A stretch of DNA of 64,000 nucleotides from Novosphingobium sp. JCM 18896 (GTDB lineage: Bacteria > Pseudomonadota > Alphaproteobacteria > Sphingomonadales > Sphingomonadaceae): positions 496,001 to 560,000 of the forward strand of contig NZ_JAPCZF010000001.1 of NCBI RefSeq assembly GCF_025938095.1, written 5' to 3'. Made by a program: the position numbers and the translations under genes. Shown piece by piece: positions 1-10,870 of the stretch; position 1 is the stretch's first letter; the number at the start of each line of letters is the position of its first letter. Below the pieces are notes generated by a model. The model worked only from the letters and a program-made list of their open reading frames with translations. It was not told the DNA's origin and ran no database searches.

Positions 1-1514
1 AGGTAGGCCTGGTCGAAGCCGAACTGGCGCGCCTTTTCGAGCGTATAGGGGCGGAGGCCCGACGAGCGGAACTCGCCGATGATCTTGCCGTCGTCGGTCT
101 CGTCCAGGTACTCGAACTTGAACAGTTCCTGGGTGACGATGACGTCGCCTTCCATGCCGATGACCTCGGTGATGTTGGTCGTGCGGCGCGAACCGTCGCG
201 CAGGCGCTTGACCTGGACGATGAGGTCCACCGATTCGGCGATCTGGCGGCTGATGGCTTCCTTGGGGATCTTGATGTCGCCCATCAGGATCATGTTTTCC
301 ATACGGCCCAGGCACTCGCGCGGGCTGTTGGCGTGAAGCGTGCACATCGAGCCGTCGTGGCCGGTGTTCATGGCGGCGAGCAGGTCGAAGCACTCGGCGC
401 CGCGGATCTCGCCCAGGATGATGCGGTCCGGGCGCATACGCAGCGCGTTCTTGACGAGGTCACCGATGGTGATCGCGCCCTGGCCTTCGAGGTTCGGCGG
501 ACGTGTTTCGAGCGGCAGCCAGTGCGGCTGCTGCAGCCGGAGTTCGGCCGCGTCCTCGATCGTCAGCACGCGCTCGCCCGGATCGATCATCTTCGACATG
601 GCGTTGAGCATCGTCGTCTTGCCCGAGCCGGTACCGCCCGAGATGACGATGTTCATGCGGCAGGCGCCGGCGATCTTGAGCGCCGTGGCCATCTTGTCGC
701 TCATCGAACCGAAGCCCGCGAGCATGTCGATGGTGATCGGCTTCTCGGAGAACTTACGGATCGAGATGGCAGTGCCGCGCAGGCTAAGCGGCGGCACGAT
801 GACGTTGACGCGGCTGCCGTCCTTGAGGCGGGCGTCGGCCAGCGGCGTGGTCTGGTCGACGCGGCGGCCGACTTGGTTGACGATGCGCTGGGCGATCTGG
901 AACAGGTGCGCTTCGTCGCGAAAGCGGATCGGTGCGAGCTGGAGCTTGCCCTTCTTTTCGATGTAGGTCTGCTCCGGGCCGTTGACCATGATGTCCGACA
1001 CGTCGGGATCGTTGAGCAGTTCTTCGAGCGGACCGAAGCCCAGGAGCTCGTCGATCAGCACCTTCTCGAGCGCGAACTGCTCGCGGCGGTTGAAGGTGAC
1101 CTTGAGCTCGGCCAGCACTTCCATGATGATCGGCCGGAATTCTTCCGACAGTTCGTCCTTGGTCAGCGTCGCCGCAGCTTCGGGATCGACGCGCTCGAGC
1201 AGGCGCGGCAGCACCTGTTCCTTGATCTTGTGGATCGAGGCTTCGAAGCCCGAATGGTCGTAGGTGTTCGATTCGTTGGCCGCATTGGCGCGATCCGACA
1301 GGCGCGCCATCGCATCGGCGTTCTTGTCCATCGGGCGGGTTGCGGCGTCCTCGGCAGGAAGAGGAGGAAACTGTTCGCCGCCGCCGGGCGCAGCGGGTGC
1401 GGGCGTGGCGGGGCGGGCTTCCATGCCGCTCTTCATCGGCCGGGCCACACCGAAGGCCGGGCGTGCGCCCGGTCCCATGCCACCAGCTCCATTGCGTCGC
1501 CCGAATGCGCTCAT
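1..1514 (-). CDS. cpaF: CpaF/TadA-family type II/IV secretion ATPase (3' end outside window)
   Basis: Hexameric ATPase of the Flp/Tad pilus family, which powers pilin assembly from the cytoplasmic face of the inner membrane. At least 504 codons are visible. A Pro/Gly/Ala-rich N-terminal tail (about residues 1-60) precedes a CpaF core. The Walker A motif GGTGSGKTT lies near residues 293-301, with RIILGEIRGAE near 364-374 and the histidine-box segment CTLHANSPRE near 391-400. Residues 150-200 (DELLGFGPLEELL, DVSDIMVNGP) are typical of CpaF rather than of PilB or VirB11. The start at 1514 gives the full N-terminal extension; no strong Shine-Dalgarno sequence is seen. The other tad genes would lie to the left, outside the window. 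The family assignment is firm; that it serves a Tad pilus is inferred. Confidence 0.96.
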   Translation of the reverse strand, partial: MSAFGRRNGAGGMGPGARPAFGVARPMKSGMEARPATPAPAAPGGGEQFPPLPAEDAATRPMDKNADAMARLSDRANAANESNTYDHSGFEASIHKIKEQVLPRLLERVDPEAAATLTKDELSEEFRPIIMEVLAELKVTFNRREQFALEKVLIDELLGFGPLEELLNDPDVSDIMVNGPEQTYIEKKGKLQLAPIRFRDEAHLFQIAQRIVNQVGRRVDQTTPLADARLKDGSRVNVIVPPLSLRGTAISIRKFSEKPITIDMLAGFGSMSDKMATALKIAGACRMNIVISGGTGSGKTTMLNAMSKMIDPGERVLTIEDAAELRLQQPHWLPLETRPPNLEGQGAITIGDLVKNALRMRPDRIILGEIRGAECFDLLAAMNTGHDGSMCTLHANSPRECLGRMENMILMGDIKIPKEAISRQIAESVDLIVQVKRLRDGSRRTTNITEVIGMEGDVIVTQELFKFEYLDETDDGKIIGEFRSSGLRPYTLEKARQFGFDQAY

Positions 1515-1574
1515 GCGTCGTAAAATCCCATGCGCGGAGGCCTATCCATGGCTGGCATCCGCAAGCGTTCTTCA

Positions 1575-1603
1575 TTGAATAATAAGGTTGAAGGTTTGAT
1601 AAC
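1575..1603 (+). promoter_or_regulatory. Candidate sigma-70 promoter abutting the HNH gene start
   Basis: TTGAAT at 1575-1580 and GATAAC at 1598-1603 are separated by 17 bases. The predicted first transcribed base is close to 1610, the A of the HNH gene start codon, which has no Shine-Dalgarno sequence in front of it. A leaderless transcript is therefore possible. This rests on matching by eye only. Confidence 0.4.
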
Positions 1604-1609
1604 TTCCTA

Positions 1610-1924
1610 ATGCGAGCGGGACGAATTGACCGGAGCACGGGCGATTTGCGGCAAGCCGAGCACTGCTGGCTTTGTTTACGTCCGCTGGGCCACCGGATCG
1701 AATGGCATCATCCGATACCCAAGAGCCGCGGCGGCCGAGAGACCGTGCCGCTGCACCCGATCTGCCACCGCGCGATCCACGCCAACTTCACCAATGCCGA
1801 GCTGGCGAGGGCCGGCACCGAGGTCGAAGACCTGCGTGGCAATCCGGCTTTGGCGACATTCCTGCGGTGGATCGTCGGCAAGCCGCCCGACTTTCACGCA
1901 CGGACCGCGGCGCGCAAGCGGTAG
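1610..1924 (+). CDS. Small HNH-like protein
   Basis: A 104-residue protein with the layout of a small HNH nuclease domain: CWLC near residue 19, IEWHHPIPKSRGG near residues 30-42, then VPLHPICHRAIHANF. The first Cys pair and the HH-x-K-x-GG core are clear. The second metal-binding half is reduced to ICH-x3-H rather than a full CxxCH, so nuclease activity is uncertain. The start at 1610 has no ribosome-binding site but sits just downstream of promoter-like hexamers. The gene diverges from cpaF and is 53 bases upstream of the DUF6265 gene. No restriction or phage genes are nearby, so it is more likely a stand-alone house gene than part of a defence cassette (inference). Confidence 0.75.
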   Translation: MRAGRIDRSTGDLRQAEHCWLCLRPLGHRIEWHHPIPKSRGGRETVPLHPICHRAIHANFTNAELARAGTEVEDLRGNPALATFLRWIVGKPPDFHARTAARKR

Positions 1925-1977
1925 ACCGGATCACGCGTTTGCGGCAGATTTCGAGCGTGCGGCCAGGGGAGACGATC

Positions 1978-2472
1978 ATGGCCAAAGACTTCCGACACGG
2001 TATTACGGGTGCGCTATCGTTCCTGTCGCTTTTGTCCGCGCCGCTAGCGGCCGAAGAGGCTGCGACACCCACCATGCCCGCCTGGATGGCCGGCTGCTGG
2101 CAGCAACGGGCTGGCGAAGACTGGACCGAGGAGTGCTGGACGATCCCGCGCGCCGGCCAGATGCTGGGGAGCAGCCGCACGGGTAAGGCCGGGCGGATCG
2201 CGAGCTGGGAATTCATGCGGATCGAGCAGGACGTGCCGAACGGGGAGGGCGCGACGGTCCGCATGGCCTTCCAGGCGGCACCGCAAGGGCGGAACTGGAC
2301 CATGTTCGCCTGGAGCCCGAGTGCCGAACCCGGCGTGACCTTCTCCAGCGCCGCGCACGACTATCCGCGGCGCATCCACTACTGGCGCGAGGGAGACTTG
2401 CTCAAGGCCGAGATCTCGATGCTCGACGGCAGCCGCGCGCAGCGCTGGACCTACAGTCCGATGCGGCCCTGA
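1978..2472 (+). CDS. DUF6265-family exported protein
   Basis: A 164-residue protein. The first about 25 residues form a signal peptide with a hydrophobic stretch (ITGALSFLSLLSAPLAAE), so the product is probably periplasmic. The mature part starts with MPAWMAGCWQQ and carries EECWTIPRAGQMLGSSR, the signature of DUF6265, a small beta-rich domain of unknown function with lipocalin-like proportions. The start at 1978 is chosen because AGGGGAGA lies 6 bases upstream; an open frame continues upstream to 1672 but overlaps the HNH gene and lacks coding character. It is convergent with the atp operon, and the shared gap holds the atp terminator. No biochemical role is known. Confidence 0.8.
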   Translation: MAKDFRHGITGALSFLSLLSAPLAAEEAATPTMPAWMAGCWQQRAGEDWTEECWTIPRAGQMLGSSRTGKAGRIASWEFMRIEQDVPNGEGATVRMAFQAAPQGRNWTMFAWSPSAEPGVTFSSAAHDYPRRIHYWREGDLLKAEISMLDGSRAQRWTYSPMRP

Positions 2473-2491
2473 AAGAAGGGCGCCTGAATCG

Positions 2492-2521
2492 AAAAGGGCG
2501 CGCCGATCGCTCGGCACGCCC
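2492..2521 (-). terminator. Rho-independent terminator of the atp operon
   Basis: On the minus strand the transcript would form an 11-bp stem (arms at 2511-2521 and 2496-2506, one G-U pair) closed by a 4-base loop and followed at once by TTTT (the AAAA at 2492-2495 on the plus strand). It lies 27 bases past the atpC stop. The plus-strand reading lacks a T run, so the signal points at atpC rather than at the convergent DUF6265 gene. Confidence 0.8.
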
Positions 2522-2548
2522 TCCTCGGTGACTGTATGTCGGAGCCGA

Positions 2549-2806
2549 TCAGCCTTCGACGTGCTCCGCGAGCACGGTCAGGCCGCTGGCGCCGACTTCG
2601 GCGAAACCGCCGGTGATGCGGATCTCTTCGGGCTGGCCGCCGTCGGTCTTATAGACCTTCAGCGCGCCGTCGCGGATCGTCGACATGAAGGGCGCGTGGC
2701 CCTCCAGCACGCCGAACTCACCCTCGGAGCCCGGAACGACGACCATGTGGACGTCGTCCGAACGGACCAGGCGCGCCGGCGTGACGAGTTCGAAGTGCAG
2801 GGCCAT
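2549..2806 (-). CDS. atpC: F1F0 ATP synthase subunit epsilon
   Basis: The 85-residue epsilon subunit of the F1 head, which couples the gamma shaft to the c-ring and can inhibit ATP hydrolysis. The sequence matches the N-terminal beta-sandwich ([45 protein letters not shown]). It ends after that domain: the C-terminal two-helix inhibitory arm found in E. coli epsilon (about 138 residues) is absent. This short form is common in alphaproteobacteria, which use a separate zeta inhibitor. It is the last gene of the operon, 5 bases after atpD and followed by an intrinsic terminator. Confidence 0.97.
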   Translation of the reverse strand: MALHFELVTPARLVRSDDVHMVVVPGSEGEFGVLEGHAPFMSTIRDGALKVYKTDGGQPEEIRITGGFAEVGASGLTVLAEHVEG

Positions 2807-2811
2807 GTCGC

Positions 2812-4293
<1,482 letters not shown>

Positions 4294-5169
4294 TTACAGC
4301 GCTTCCGCGCCGGCGATGATTTCGATGAGTTCGGTGGTGATCGCGGCCTGACGGCTGCGGTTGTACTGGATGGTGAGCGCGTTGATCAGCTCGCCCGCGT
4401 TGCGCGTGGCGTTGTCCATCGCGGTCATCGACGCACCCTGCTCGGACGCGTTGTTTTCCAGCAGCGCGCCGAACAGCTGCGTGCGCAGGTAGCGCGGCAG
4501 CAGCGCGGCGAGGATTTCCTCCTCGTCGGGCTCGTACTCGACCACGGCACCGGTGTCGGCGACGACGGCCTTGGGTGCGGGGACGGGGATGATCTGCTGC
4601 TGGGTCGGTTCCTGCGTCAGCGCATTGCGGAACGTCGAGAAGAACAGGTGCGCGACGTCGAACTTGCCCTGCTCGTAGAGCGTGACCAGTTCATCGGCGA
4701 TGCGCTCGGCCTCGGCATAGCCGGGCTCGCGCACGTCGGTCGTGTCGAACATCTGGAGGACGGCCTTGGGGTAGTTGCGGCGGATGACCGCGCGACCCTT
4801 CTTGCCGACCAGGAAGAACAGCACGGTCTTGCCAGCGGCTTCGAGCTCGCGCGCCGTGGTCAGTGCCGCCTTGACGATGTTCGAGTTGAACGCGCCGGCC
4901 AGGCCCTTGTCCGAGTTCGCGACGACGAGCAGGTGAACCTGATCGCTGCCGGTGCCGGCGAGCAGCTTGGGCGAGTTCTCGCTCACCGTGATCTTGCTGG
5001 CGAGGCTGGCCATGACTTCGGCGAGGCGCGAAGCATAAGGACGCGCAGCCTCGGCCGCGGCCTGAGCCTTGCGCAGCTTGGCGGCGGCGACCATCTGCTT
5101 GGCCTTGGTGATCTTCTGGGTCGACTTGACCGAGTTGATCCGCCCTTTGAGTTCCTTCAGCGAGGCCAT
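4294..5169 (-). CDS. atpG: F1F0 ATP synthase subunit gamma
   Basis: The 291-residue central shaft subunit. The N-terminal helix has [20 protein letters not shown], and the C-terminal helix ends with [17 protein letters not shown] followed by [16 protein letters not shown], both hallmarks of gamma. Its start is separated from atpA by 80 bases that hold a conspicuous hairpin, a wider gap than elsewhere in the operon. The product rotates inside the alpha3-beta3 head and joins it to the c-ring. Confidence 0.99.
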   Translation of the reverse strand: MASLKELKGRINSVKSTQKITKAKQMVAAAKLRKAQAAAEAARPYASRLAEVMASLASKITVSENSPKLLAGTGSDQVHLLVVANSDKGLAGAFNSNIVKAALTTARELEAAGKTVLFFLVGKKGRAVIRRNYPKAVLQMFDTTDVREPGYAEAERIADELVTLYEQGKFDVAHLFFSTFRNALTQEPTQQQIIPVPAPKAVVADTGAVVEYEPDEEEILAALLPRYLRTQLFGALLENNASEQGASMTAMDNATRNAGELINALTIQYNRSRQAAITTELIEIIAGAEAL

Positions 5170-5184
5170 GACGGCTCCCTAATT

Positions 5185-5240
5185 CGTCGTCCCGGTTTTC
5201 ACCGGCCGGTTTCCACCAGCCGGCTTCCGCCAGGACGACG
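5185..5240 (-). repeat. Intercistronic inverted repeat between atpA and atpG
   Basis: CGTCGTCC at 5185-5192 pairs with GGACGACG at 5233-5240. The stem extends to 11 positions with one mismatch. Smaller complementary blocks (CCGG and GCCGG/CCGGC) lie between the arms. The structure fills most of the 80-base gap between two genes that are otherwise tightly linked. It could act in mRNA processing or stability, or could be a member of the dispersed CGTCGTCC-type palindromes also seen near 57.6 kb. Confidence 0.65.
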
Positions 5241-5249
5241 CGTTATCCC

Positions 5250-7336
<2,087 letters not shown>

Positions 7337-7416
7337 GCGTTTCGGTTCCCTCTTACCGGATGGGGCAGGCGCTCCAGGTCACGCGAAAAATCGCCCGACG
7401 GCCCGCAGTCGGGGCG

Positions 7417-7445
7417 CGCATAGCGACGAAATTATTTCGATGCAA
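7417..7445 (-). promoter_or_regulatory. Candidate promoter of the atpHAGDC operon
   Basis: On the minus strand TTGCAT (plus positions 7440-7445) and TATGCG (7417-7422) are spaced 17 bases apart. The predicted start would be near 7410, leaving a leader of about 74 bases before atpH. The spacer is AT-rich for this genome. Assigned by eye. Confidence 0.5.
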
Positions 7446-7460
7446 GGCGGGGGGCGACGA

Positions 7461-9026
7461 TCATTGCTTTGTCCCCGGGTCAGCCGCTTTGCTGCAATTG
7501 TACACGAGCCGTTCGTTCGGCGTGGCCGGCAGCATCGCCTTGAGCGCGAGCTGGCCCGAGGCCATCCGCCGCGCGGCGTCGAGCCCGCCGCCGCACTGGG
7601 CGGCCGGCTGCTTGTCGCGCTCGGCCCGCACGCCTGCCATTGTCGTGAGGTCAAGCAGGTAGCGCTCGGCCTGGTAGACGCCGCTGGCCGGATCGAAGCG
7701 CGCGACGGTGACCGTTTCGTCGCCGTTGGGAACCGAGACGCGGAACCAGCCGTCGGAGCCGCTGGCATACTGGTCGCGCTGGTCGGCACAGCCGTCGGCG
7801 CGCCAAAACAGCGGCGTATCGGCGGTCGACGACACGGTCACGCGGCTGCGCTGGAGATCGAGCACGCAGACGAGATTGCCCGAAAGATCACCGGCCTGGG
7901 GCTTGCCCTTGCCGCCCTTGCTCGCCTCGGCCAGCGCGGCGTCGGCGCGGGTGCCGATCTCGCTCAGCGAAGGGCGCAGGAGCCAGGCGGTCACCGCGCC
8001 GCCGAGCAGGCCGACGGTGAGCACGGCGGCGATGATGACATCGCGCTGGCGTTGCTTGGTCAGCAGGAACAGCCCGGCACCGCCGGTCGCCAACGCGAGC
8101 AGCAGCGCGAGGCCGGCGATGGCCATGCCGTTCTCGCGCTCGCCGATCACCGCGAGCTGGGCTTCGGTCCGCGCCTTGTCCTCGGCGACCGAGGCGACGC
8201 GCTGCGCCTCGAAGGCGCGTTCCTTCTCGCCGGCAGCGCGCGCGGCTTCGTCCCGGCTGAAATCGGCCAGGCTGCGGCAGGGGGCGCCCGTGGTCTGCGG
8301 CTTGGCCTTCACCCCCAGCAGGAAGCGCGAGACCTCGCGCATCGAGGCGGCGAAGTAGAATTCGGAATCGGCGTCCTGCGAGATCGTGCCGAAGCTGTTG
8401 ATGCCGACCACACGCCCGCAATTGTCGAGCAGCGGCCCGCCGCTGTTGCCCGCGCCGATGGGGGCGGTGTGGAGCAGGGTGTCGAACTGCTTCGATGAGC
8501 GCCCGGCCGAAATGTTGCCGCGCGTCTTCACCGGTGCGGAAGGCGCGGTGATGTCGCCGATCGAGTAGCCCTGGGCCAGGTCGACGTTGCCCGGATAGCC
8601 GACCGCGTAGACGTCCTGCCCGTCGGCCACGGGGCCCGTATAGAGCGTCGCCGCGGGCAGGGCGGCGCCGGTCTCGGTGAGTTCGAGCAGCGCGAGATCG
8701 TTGCCCGGCGAAACCGCGACGACCTTGGCGAACCAGCCGTTCTTGCCCTCCGACGGCACCACGCCGATGCGGATCGTGTCGTCCTCCTGCAAGGGGGCGA
8801 TGACGTGGGCATTGGTGAGGATGCGATTCGGCGCCACCGCCACGCCCGATCCGTGGCCGACGAGCGAGAGCTGATCGCCGTCGCGCGAGACCAGGACGAT
8901 GCGCACGACGCTGCGCGCGGCCGCGGCGATATCGGCGGGCTCGGCGGCCAGCCGCGTCGCGGGCAGGGTCACGAGCAGCGCGGCGAAGGTGGCGATCAGG
9001 GCGAAGAGACGAGCGATTCGAGCCAT
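7461..9026 (-). CDS. Membrane-anchored trypsin-like serine protease (S1/HtrA-type)
   Basis: A 521-residue protein with a signal peptide or anchor at the N-terminus (IARLFALIATFAALLVTLPA). The protease domain has the triad His74 (LTNAHVIAP), Asp110 (PGNDLALLEL) and Ser195 (GAGNSGGPLL). It has no PDZ domain. A charged helical linker near residues 240-290 (rich in Ala, Glu, Arg) leads to two hydrophobic segments (about 300-360) and a C-terminal soluble region of unknown fold. The start at 9026 places the signal peptide at the very N-terminus; the frame stays open to 9185, but that stretch is arginine-rich and not secretory. The 5' end faces ada. The role is probably envelope proteolysis or sensing; the substrate is unknown. 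Confidence 0.85.
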   Translation of the reverse strand: MARIARLFALIATFAALLVTLPATRLAAEPADIAAAARSVVRIVLVSRDGDQLSLVGHGSGVAVAPNRILTNAHVIAPLQEDDTIRIGVVPSEGKNGWFAKVVAVSPGNDLALLELTETGAALPAATLYTGPVADGQDVYAVGYPGNVDLAQGYSIGDITAPSAPVKTRGNISAGRSSKQFDTLLHTAPIGAGNSGGPLLDNCGRVVGINSFGTISQDADSEFYFAASMREVSRFLLGVKAKPQTTGAPCRSLADFSRDEAARAAGEKERAFEAQRVASVAEDKARTEAQLAVIGERENGMAIAGLALLLALATGGAGLFLLTKQRQRDVIIAAVLTVGLLGGAVTAWLLRPSLSEIGTRADAALAEASKGGKGKPQAGDLSGNLVCVLDLQRSRVTVSSTADTPLFWRADGCADQRDQYASGSDGWFRVSVPNGDETVTVARFDPASGVYQAERYLLDLTTMAGVRAERDKQPAAQCGGGLDAARRMASGQLALKAMLPATPNERLVYNCSKAADPGTKQ

Positions 9027-9183
9027 GCGCCGCTGTTTGCCCGCCTTGCCTGCCTGCTGCAATGCAACCGCGGCGCGCTCGATCGCTTTGGCCGATCGCT
9101 TTGAGCGCAAGCGCCGGGACGCAGCGGCGGCGCGCATGCGGCATGGCTTGTCCTGACGACTTGTCCTCATGGGGAGACATGCC

Positions 9184-10248
9184 ATGTATCACGACGTGAC
9201 CCTGCCGCCGCACATTCCCGCCCCCGCGGACGACGACGCCCGCTGGCGCATCGCGCTGGCCAAGGATCGGCGCTTCGACGGCGTGTTCATCACCGGCGTG
9301 CACTCGACCGGGATCTACTGCCGCCCCTCGTGCCCGGCGCGGCCGCCCAAGCGCGAGAACGTCTCGTTCTATGCGACCCCCGCCGATGCCGAGGCCGCGG
9401 GCCTGCGCGCCTGCCTGCGGTGCCGTCCCGACGACGTCTCGCGCGACGAACTGGCGGTGACGCAGGCAATCCAGATGCTGCGCGATGCCGACGAGGCCGT
9501 GCCGCTCGAAGTGCTCGCCGCGGCGGCGGGCTACAGCACCGCGCATTTCCAGCGGCTGTTCAAGCGCGCGGTCGGCCTGTCGCCCGCGGCTTTCGCGCGC
9601 GCCTTGCGCATCGAGCGCGCCGCCGATGCGCTGACCGCGGGCGAGAGCGTTACCCAGGCGGTCTACGAGGCCGGCTTCGGCGCGCCTTCGCGTTTCTACG
9701 AGGCGAGCCAGGCACGCATGGGCATGACGCCTTCGGCCTGGCGCGACGGCGGGCGCGGCGTGATCATTCACTGGGCGGTGGTGGTCACCAGCCTCGGCCC
9801 GATGCTCGTCGCCGCGACCGACAAGGGCGTCTGCCGCCTGTCGTTCGACGAGGACGGTGCGGATCTGGCCGCGCGCTTCCCCAAGGCCGACCTGGTCGAG
9901 GGCGGTGCGGATTTCGCGGCGCTGTTCGCCGAAGTCGTCGCCGCGGTCGAGAGGCCCGGCGATTCGCGGCATATCCCGCTCGACGTCCAGGGCACGGCCT
10001 TCCAGGAGGCGGTCTGGCAGGAGCTGCGCCGCATTCCGAAGGGCGAGACGCGCTCCTATGCCGAGATCGCCGCGGCCATCGGCAAGCCCGGCGCCGTTCG
10101 CGCCGTGGGTTCGGCCAATGGCGCCAACAACGTCGCCGTGCTGATCCCTTGCCACCGCGTGATCAAGTCGGGCGGCGCGCTGGGCGGCTATGCCTATGGC
10201 GAGGCGATCAAGCGCGAACTGCTCGAACGAGAGGGCGCCGGCGGCTGA
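9184..10248 (+). CDS. ada: Bifunctional Ada: methylphosphotriester sensor and O6-methylguanine-DNA methyltransferase
   Basis: A 354-residue three-domain Ada. The zinc domain has cysteines 46, 50, 77 and 80 (YCRPSC and ACLRC); one of them takes methyl groups from phosphotriesters. An AraC-type helix-turn-helix follows (about residues 95-185: AAAAGYSTAHFQRLFKRAVG). The C-terminal methyltransferase has the acceptor Cys323 in IPCHRVIKSGG. Methylation of the N-terminal domain converts Ada into an activator of alkylation-repair genes (known for the family). The start at 9184 is preferred over 9169 because GGGGAGA lies 6 bases upstream. No alkB or alkA is adjacent. Confidence 0.96.
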   Translation: MYHDVTLPPHIPAPADDDARWRIALAKDRRFDGVFITGVHSTGIYCRPSCPARPPKRENVSFYATPADAEAAGLRACLRCRPDDVSRDELAVTQAIQMLRDADEAVPLEVLAAAAGYSTAHFQRLFKRAVGLSPAAFARALRIERAADALTAGESVTQAVYEAGFGAPSRFYEASQARMGMTPSAWRDGGRGVIIHWAVVVTSLGPMLVAATDKGVCRLSFDEDGADLAARFPKADLVEGGADFAALFAEVVAAVERPGDSRHIPLDVQGTAFQEAVWQELRRIPKGETRSYAEIAAAIGKPGAVRAVGSANGANNVAVLIPCHRVIKSGGALGGYAYGEAIKRELLEREGAGG

Positions 10249-10369
10249 GCCACCGGCCGCGCCCGCACCACTGGCGGCCTGACTGTGCGCCACGGGGCAA
10301 GCGGAGCGGCTTACGCCACGGCCTTGCGCGGGGTATTCGTTCGGCAAACAGACGAAGAGGGAGCCGACA

Positions 10370-10867
10370 ATGCCCGTAGACATCCCGGCCGGAGCGCCCG
10401 CGACGATGGGTGAGGCCTTCGCCCACATCAATGCGCTCGACAAGCCGACCGTCGATCAGCTCAAGGTGATGGTCCTGCTCGAAGCCGCGGGGCAGGAACT
10501 CTACCGCCAGACCGCGACGGGCACCGACAATGCCGAGGTCATCGCGCTGCTCGAACACAATGGTCGCGAGGAGATGGCGCATGCCCATCGCGTGGCCAAG
10601 GCGATCCGGGCGATCAGCGGCGAGGATTACCTGCCACCCGCTGCGGCCGACAATCCCTACCTGGCCGGGCCGTTGCCCAGCGCCAAGCTGACGGCCGCGG
10701 GCCTGCGCGGTCTGGCGCAGAGCGAGGTCGCCGGTGAAGTGCTCTACGAGAAGTGGGCTACCAACATCGGCAACGAAGAAGCCGCGAAACTCTTCCGCCA
10801 GAACGGCAAGGAAGAGGTCGAGCATGGCGATCGGCTGATCGAAGCCGCGGCGCTGCTCGAAGCCTGA
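10370..10867 (+). CDS. Ferritin-like (rubrerythrin-type) di-iron protein
   Basis: A 165-residue, almost wholly helical protein with two copies of the E-E-x-x-H iron-binding motif: NGREEMAHAHR near residue 65 and NGKEEVEHGDR near residue 149. Each is preceded by a Glu-containing helix (LLEAAGQELY; LAQSEVAGEVLYEKW). This is the four-helix ferritin-like layout of the rubrerythrin family. The C-terminal rubredoxin knuckle (two CxxC) is missing. A strong AGAGGGAG ribosome-binding site precedes the start. Likely role: peroxide reduction or iron handling, inferred from the fold. It ends 3 bases from the convergent oxidoreductase gene. Confidence 0.8.
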   Translation: MPVDIPAGAPATMGEAFAHINALDKPTVDQLKVMVLLEAAGQELYRQTATGTDNAEVIALLEHNGREEMAHAHRVAKAIRAISGEDYLPPAAADNPYLAGPLPSAKLTAAGLRGLAQSEVAGEVLYEKWATNIGNEEAAKLFRQNGKEEVEHGDRLIEAAALLEA

Positions 10868-10870
10868 CCT

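Noticed and set aside
333..1523. Long plus-strand open frame (396 codons) at the left edge
   Set aside because: It lies antisense to cpaF, whose minus-strand frame contains a full set of ATPase motifs. The plus-strand product is rich in Arg, His, Ala and Gly without any motif, as expected for a mirror frame in high-GC DNA.
1610..1924. Restriction or homing system based on the HNH protein
   Set aside because: No methyltransferase, intron or phage gene is nearby and the zinc site is incomplete.
10249..10369. EcfG-type stress promoter upstream of the ferritin-like gene
   Set aside because: No GGAAC-N16/17-CGTT pair could be found in the gap, despite the likely stress role of the gene.
7888..10443. 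851-codon minus-strand frame spanning ada and the protease gene
   Set aside because: It crosses two genes with intact catalytic motifs in other frames and the divergent promoter region between them.
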